A DNA stretch of 7,091 bases from NCBI GenBank assembly GCA_964354865.1, contig CAYHBN010000071.1, positions 1 through 7,091 of the forward strand, written 5' to 3'. The position numbers were made by a program, and so were the translations under genes. The stretch comes from JAHFJU01 sp964354865. GTDB lineage: Bacteria; Patescibacteriota; Gracilibacteria; UBA1369; UM-FILTER-53-11. Within the stretch, counting starts at the first letter, position 1. Each line of letters starts with the position of its first letter. The notes under the pieces are model-generated. The model was given only the letters and a program-made list of their open reading frames with translations, was not told the origin of the DNA and made no database searches. Of the stretch, positions 5,191 to 7,091 are shown one piece after another.

Positions 5191-6735
5191 ATGAAAACAG
5201 CACTCATTTCTGTCAGCGATAAAACAGGGTTAGTTCAGTTTGCAAAGCAGCTCACTGAGCTCGGGTATTCACTTCTTTCTTCGGGCGGAACGGCAAAAGA
5301 GCTTGAGAAAAACGGCATCATGGTTGAAGAGGTTTCGAATTACACGGGTTTTCCCGAAATGATGGGTGGACGGGTAAAAACATTGCATCCTAAAATTCAT
5401 GGGGGCATTTTGGCTCGTCGTACCGAAAAAGGCGATCTTGAGGCAGTCGAAAAAAACGGCATGAGATTAATTGATTTGGTGGTGGTGAATTTATATCCTT
5501 TTGAAAAAACAGTTGCGAAAGAAGGCGTTTCATATGCAGAGGGAATTGAAAATATCGACATTGGCGGGCCTTCACTTATTCGTGGCGCGGCAAAAAATCA
5601 TGAGTCGGTTGGTGTGGTAACTGATCCTTCTCAATACGATGGCGTTGTTGCTGAATTAAAAGAAAAAGGAGTTTTGAGCGACGAGACACGACGGGAACTT
5701 TCTCTTGCGGCATATGAAATGACGGCTCGATATGACAGCGCGATTAGTGGTTGGATGCGTGAGCAACTTAATAAACCAGAATTACTCGACCTTCACTACG
5801 AAAAAGTTCGTTCACTTCGCTATGGCGAAAATCCGCATCAGAAAGCGGCATTTTTCCGTAATCCACAAAACCACGATGCGAATGTGACCAACGCAAAAGT
5901 ACTTCATGGCAAAGAACTCTCGTTTAATAATATCGTCGATGCAAACTCGGCGCTCGAGTTGGTGAAAGAATTTGACTTGCCCGCAGTTGCCTTTATTAAA
6001 CACAATAATCCGTGTGGAGTTGCGCAAGGAAAGACAATCGAATCGGCCTTTGATATTGCATTTAATGTTGATACGCAGTCAGCGTTTGGTTCAGTCATCG
6101 CACTCAATCGAAATGTAACGAAAGAAATTGCCGAGTACATTAATAAATATAAGATTTTCGTAGAGTTAATTATTTGTCCTGCGTTTGAGAAAGACGCGCT
6201 CGATATCCTACAAAAAAAACCAAATATTCGCCTTCTCGAAACGGGCCCACTTCGTTTAGATGAAGAAAAACGCGACATTAAAAAAGTAGCTGGCGGAATT
6301 TTGGTGCAGACGGCAAATACCTACACGGTTTCTCGAAAAGAGTTGAAGGTCGTGACGAAAAAACAGCCGACTGAAGAAGAAATCGATGCGATGCTTTTTG
6401 CGAATGAGGTGTGTAAGCACGTAATGAGCAACGCCGTTGTTTTCGCGAAAACGAAAGATGGAGCTTCATTTGCAACGGCAATTGGTGCAGGGCAAATGTC
6501 TCGTGTCGATTCGGTCTGGATTGCCGCAAAAAAGGGCGGTGATAAGGTTCCAGGGTCAGTGATGGCCTCAGATGCCTTTTTCCCATTCCCCGACGCGCTC
6601 GAGCAGGCAGCGGCCGCAGGAGCTACCGCAATTATTTCGCCAGGTGGTTCAATACGCGACGACGAGGTAATTGCAACCGCCGACAGGCTTGGTGTCGCAA
6701 TGGTGTTTACGGGAATTCGAAACTTTAGGCACTAA
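5191..6735 (+). CDS. purH: Bifunctional AICAR transformylase/IMP cyclohydrolase PurH
   Basis: The product has 514 residues, the usual length for the family, and is complete from MKTALISVSDKTGL to the characteristic GVAMVFTGIRNFRH end. The N-terminal MGS-like IMP cyclohydrolase domain (about 1-190) carries the SSGGTAKEL phosphate-binding segment and the GRVKTLHPKIHGG motif (60-72). The C-terminal AICAR transformylase domain (about 200-514) carries SLRYGENPHQ and KHNNPCG (270-276), whose Lys-His pair is catalytic in characterised homologues, and a well-kept final P-G-x-V-x-A-S-D-A-F-F-P-F segment. The enzyme formylates AICAR with 10-formyl-tetrahydrofolate and closes the ring to IMP, the last two steps of purine synthesis, in the cytoplasm. 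No Shine-Dalgarno sequence precedes the ATG. No other pur gene is in the window, so pathway completeness cannot be judged. No frameshift or missing key residue is seen. Confidence 0.98.
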   Translation: MKTALISVSDKTGLVQFAKQLTELGYSLLSSGGTAKELEKNGIMVEEVSNYTGFPEMMGGRVKTLHPKIHGGILARRTEKGDLEAVEKNGMRLIDLVVVNLYPFEKTVAKEGVSYAEGIENIDIGGPSLIRGAAKNHESVGVVTDPSQYDGVVAELKEKGVLSDETRRELSLAAYEMTARYDSAISGWMREQLNKPELLDLHYEKVRSLRYGENPHQKAAFFRNPQNHDANVTNAKVLHGKELSFNNIVDANSALELVKEFDLPAVAFIKHNNPCGVAQGKTIESAFDIAFNVDTQSAFGSVIALNRNVTKEIAEYINKYKIFVELIICPAFEKDALDILQKKPNIRLLETGPLRLDEEKRDIKKVAGGILVQTANTYTVSRKELKVVTKKQPTEEEIDAMLFANEVCKHVMSNAVVFAKTKDGASFATAIGAGQMSRVDSVWIAAKKGGDKVPGSVMASDAFFPFPDALEQAAAAGATAIISPGGSIRDDEVIATADRLGVAMVFTGIRNFRH

Positions 6736-6742
6736 AAACGCG

Positions 6743-6751
6743 TGTTATAGT
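6743..6751 (+). promoter_or_regulatory. Extended -10 promoter before the last gene
   Basis: TGT-TATAGT is an extended -10 whose hexamer (6746-6751) starts 10 bp after the purH stop and ends 8 nt before the ATG at 6760. A weak -35, TTTAGG (6724-6729), lies 16 bp upstream inside the end of purH. The spacing predicts a leaderless or nearly leaderless transcript. Confidence 0.45.
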
Positions 6752-6759
6752 ACGAGTAT

Positions 6760-7091
6760 ATGAATCGAATGGAAATGATAAAAACTGGTATTTGGTATTT
6801 TTGTATAGTGTGTTTTTTGTTTTTTCTGGGAATGACATTATATTGGGGACTTTATTTTTTAGTTGGACTTTTGACGCTGCCACTGGCTTTCGTTTTTTTG
6901 GCGTTGGGCAGTTTTTTTGGGCGCAGGCCAAATGTCAAAATGCTTGTTATACAAATTGTCATGGTATCTCTGATTGGTCTCGGTATTTACGGAGCTCGAG
7001 CTCTTTATATCGAGCAAGTGGTAAATCCTGCTTACGATTTTGTATATGTGGATAACGATGATTGGTATGGGCGTTATATAAAGAGGAATTT
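6760..7091 (+). CDS. Unrecognised membrane protein with three predicted helices, cut by the right edge
   Basis: The frame is open from the ATG to the window end: 110 codons plus two bases, no stop. TAG is in frame 9 bases upstream of the ATG, so 6760 is the first possible start; ATGs at 6769 and 6775 are alternatives. The translation begins MNRMEMIKTG and has hydrophobic helices at about 9-29, 31-52 and 62-81. A basic turn GRRPNVK lies between the second and third. After the third helix comes a polar, aromatic stretch with VDNDDWYGRYIKRN (about 96-109), probably the beginning of a soluble domain. By the positive-inside rule the GRRPNVK loop is cytoplasmic, which puts the downstream domain outside the cell (inference). 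I do not recognise a family. It follows purH by 24 bp but appears to have its own promoter. Confidence 0.75.
   Translation, partial: MNRMEMIKTGIWYFCIVCFLFFLGMTLYWGLYFLVGLLTLPLAFVFLALGSFFGRRPNVKMLVIQIVMVSLIGLGIYGARALYIEQVVNPAYDFVYVDNDDWYGRYIKRN

Noticed and set aside
1..7091. tRNA or rRNA genes, CRISPR arrays, transposase genes or defence genes
   Set aside because: None was seen: no regularly spaced repeat-spacer pattern, no cloverleaf or rRNA-like stretch, and no transposase, nuclease or helicase motifs in the coding frames.

Overview
The window looks like a piece of a small-genome, non-model bacterial chromosome, most plausibly from the Candidate Phyla Radiation (Patescibacteria, Parcubacteria-like). 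This assignment is an inference. It rests on the standard code (TAA, TAG and TGA all used as stops), compact and loosely related neighbours, start codons with no Shine-Dalgarno sequence at usable spacing, and divergent versions of common envelope families. No marker gene is present to prove it.

Layout. Positions 1-1165 (minus strand) hold the N-terminal 388 residues of a polytopic O-antigen ligase/polymerase-like protein that runs off the left edge. It is divergent from a LemA-like membrane-anchored protein (1187-1696, plus), and the two share a 21-bp gap containing overlapping promoter -10 boxes. A 260-bp intergenic region with direct and inverted repeats follows. Next come a membrane-anchored LysM-LysM-M23 peptidoglycan peptidase (1957-3333), a 148-bp element of nested inverted repeats (3332-3479), and a large VanX/DdpX-like M15 D,D-peptidase (3556-4815). 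Then come yidD (4857-5129, GTG start), purH (5191-6735) and the start of a small three-helix membrane protein that runs off the right edge (6760-7091).

How the genes fit together. Five of the seven genes concern the cell envelope: glycan polymerisation or ligation, a membrane-anchored helical protein, a wall endopeptidase with two glycan-binding LysM modules, a D,D-dipeptidase-type enzyme, and YidD, which assists membrane protein insertion. PurH is a housekeeping enzyme for the last two steps of IMP synthesis and has no purine neighbour here. Everything from 1187 onwards is on the plus strand, but four of the seven starts have a plausible -10 box only 6-8 nt upstream. This suggests separate, mostly leaderless transcription units rather than one operon.

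The observations most worth a second look are the 148-bp nested inverted repeat touching the M23 stop codon, the recurring leaderless promoter geometry including the shared divergent promoter, the paired 10-bp sites 22 bp apart upstream of the M23 gene, and the roughly double-length VanX-like enzyme.
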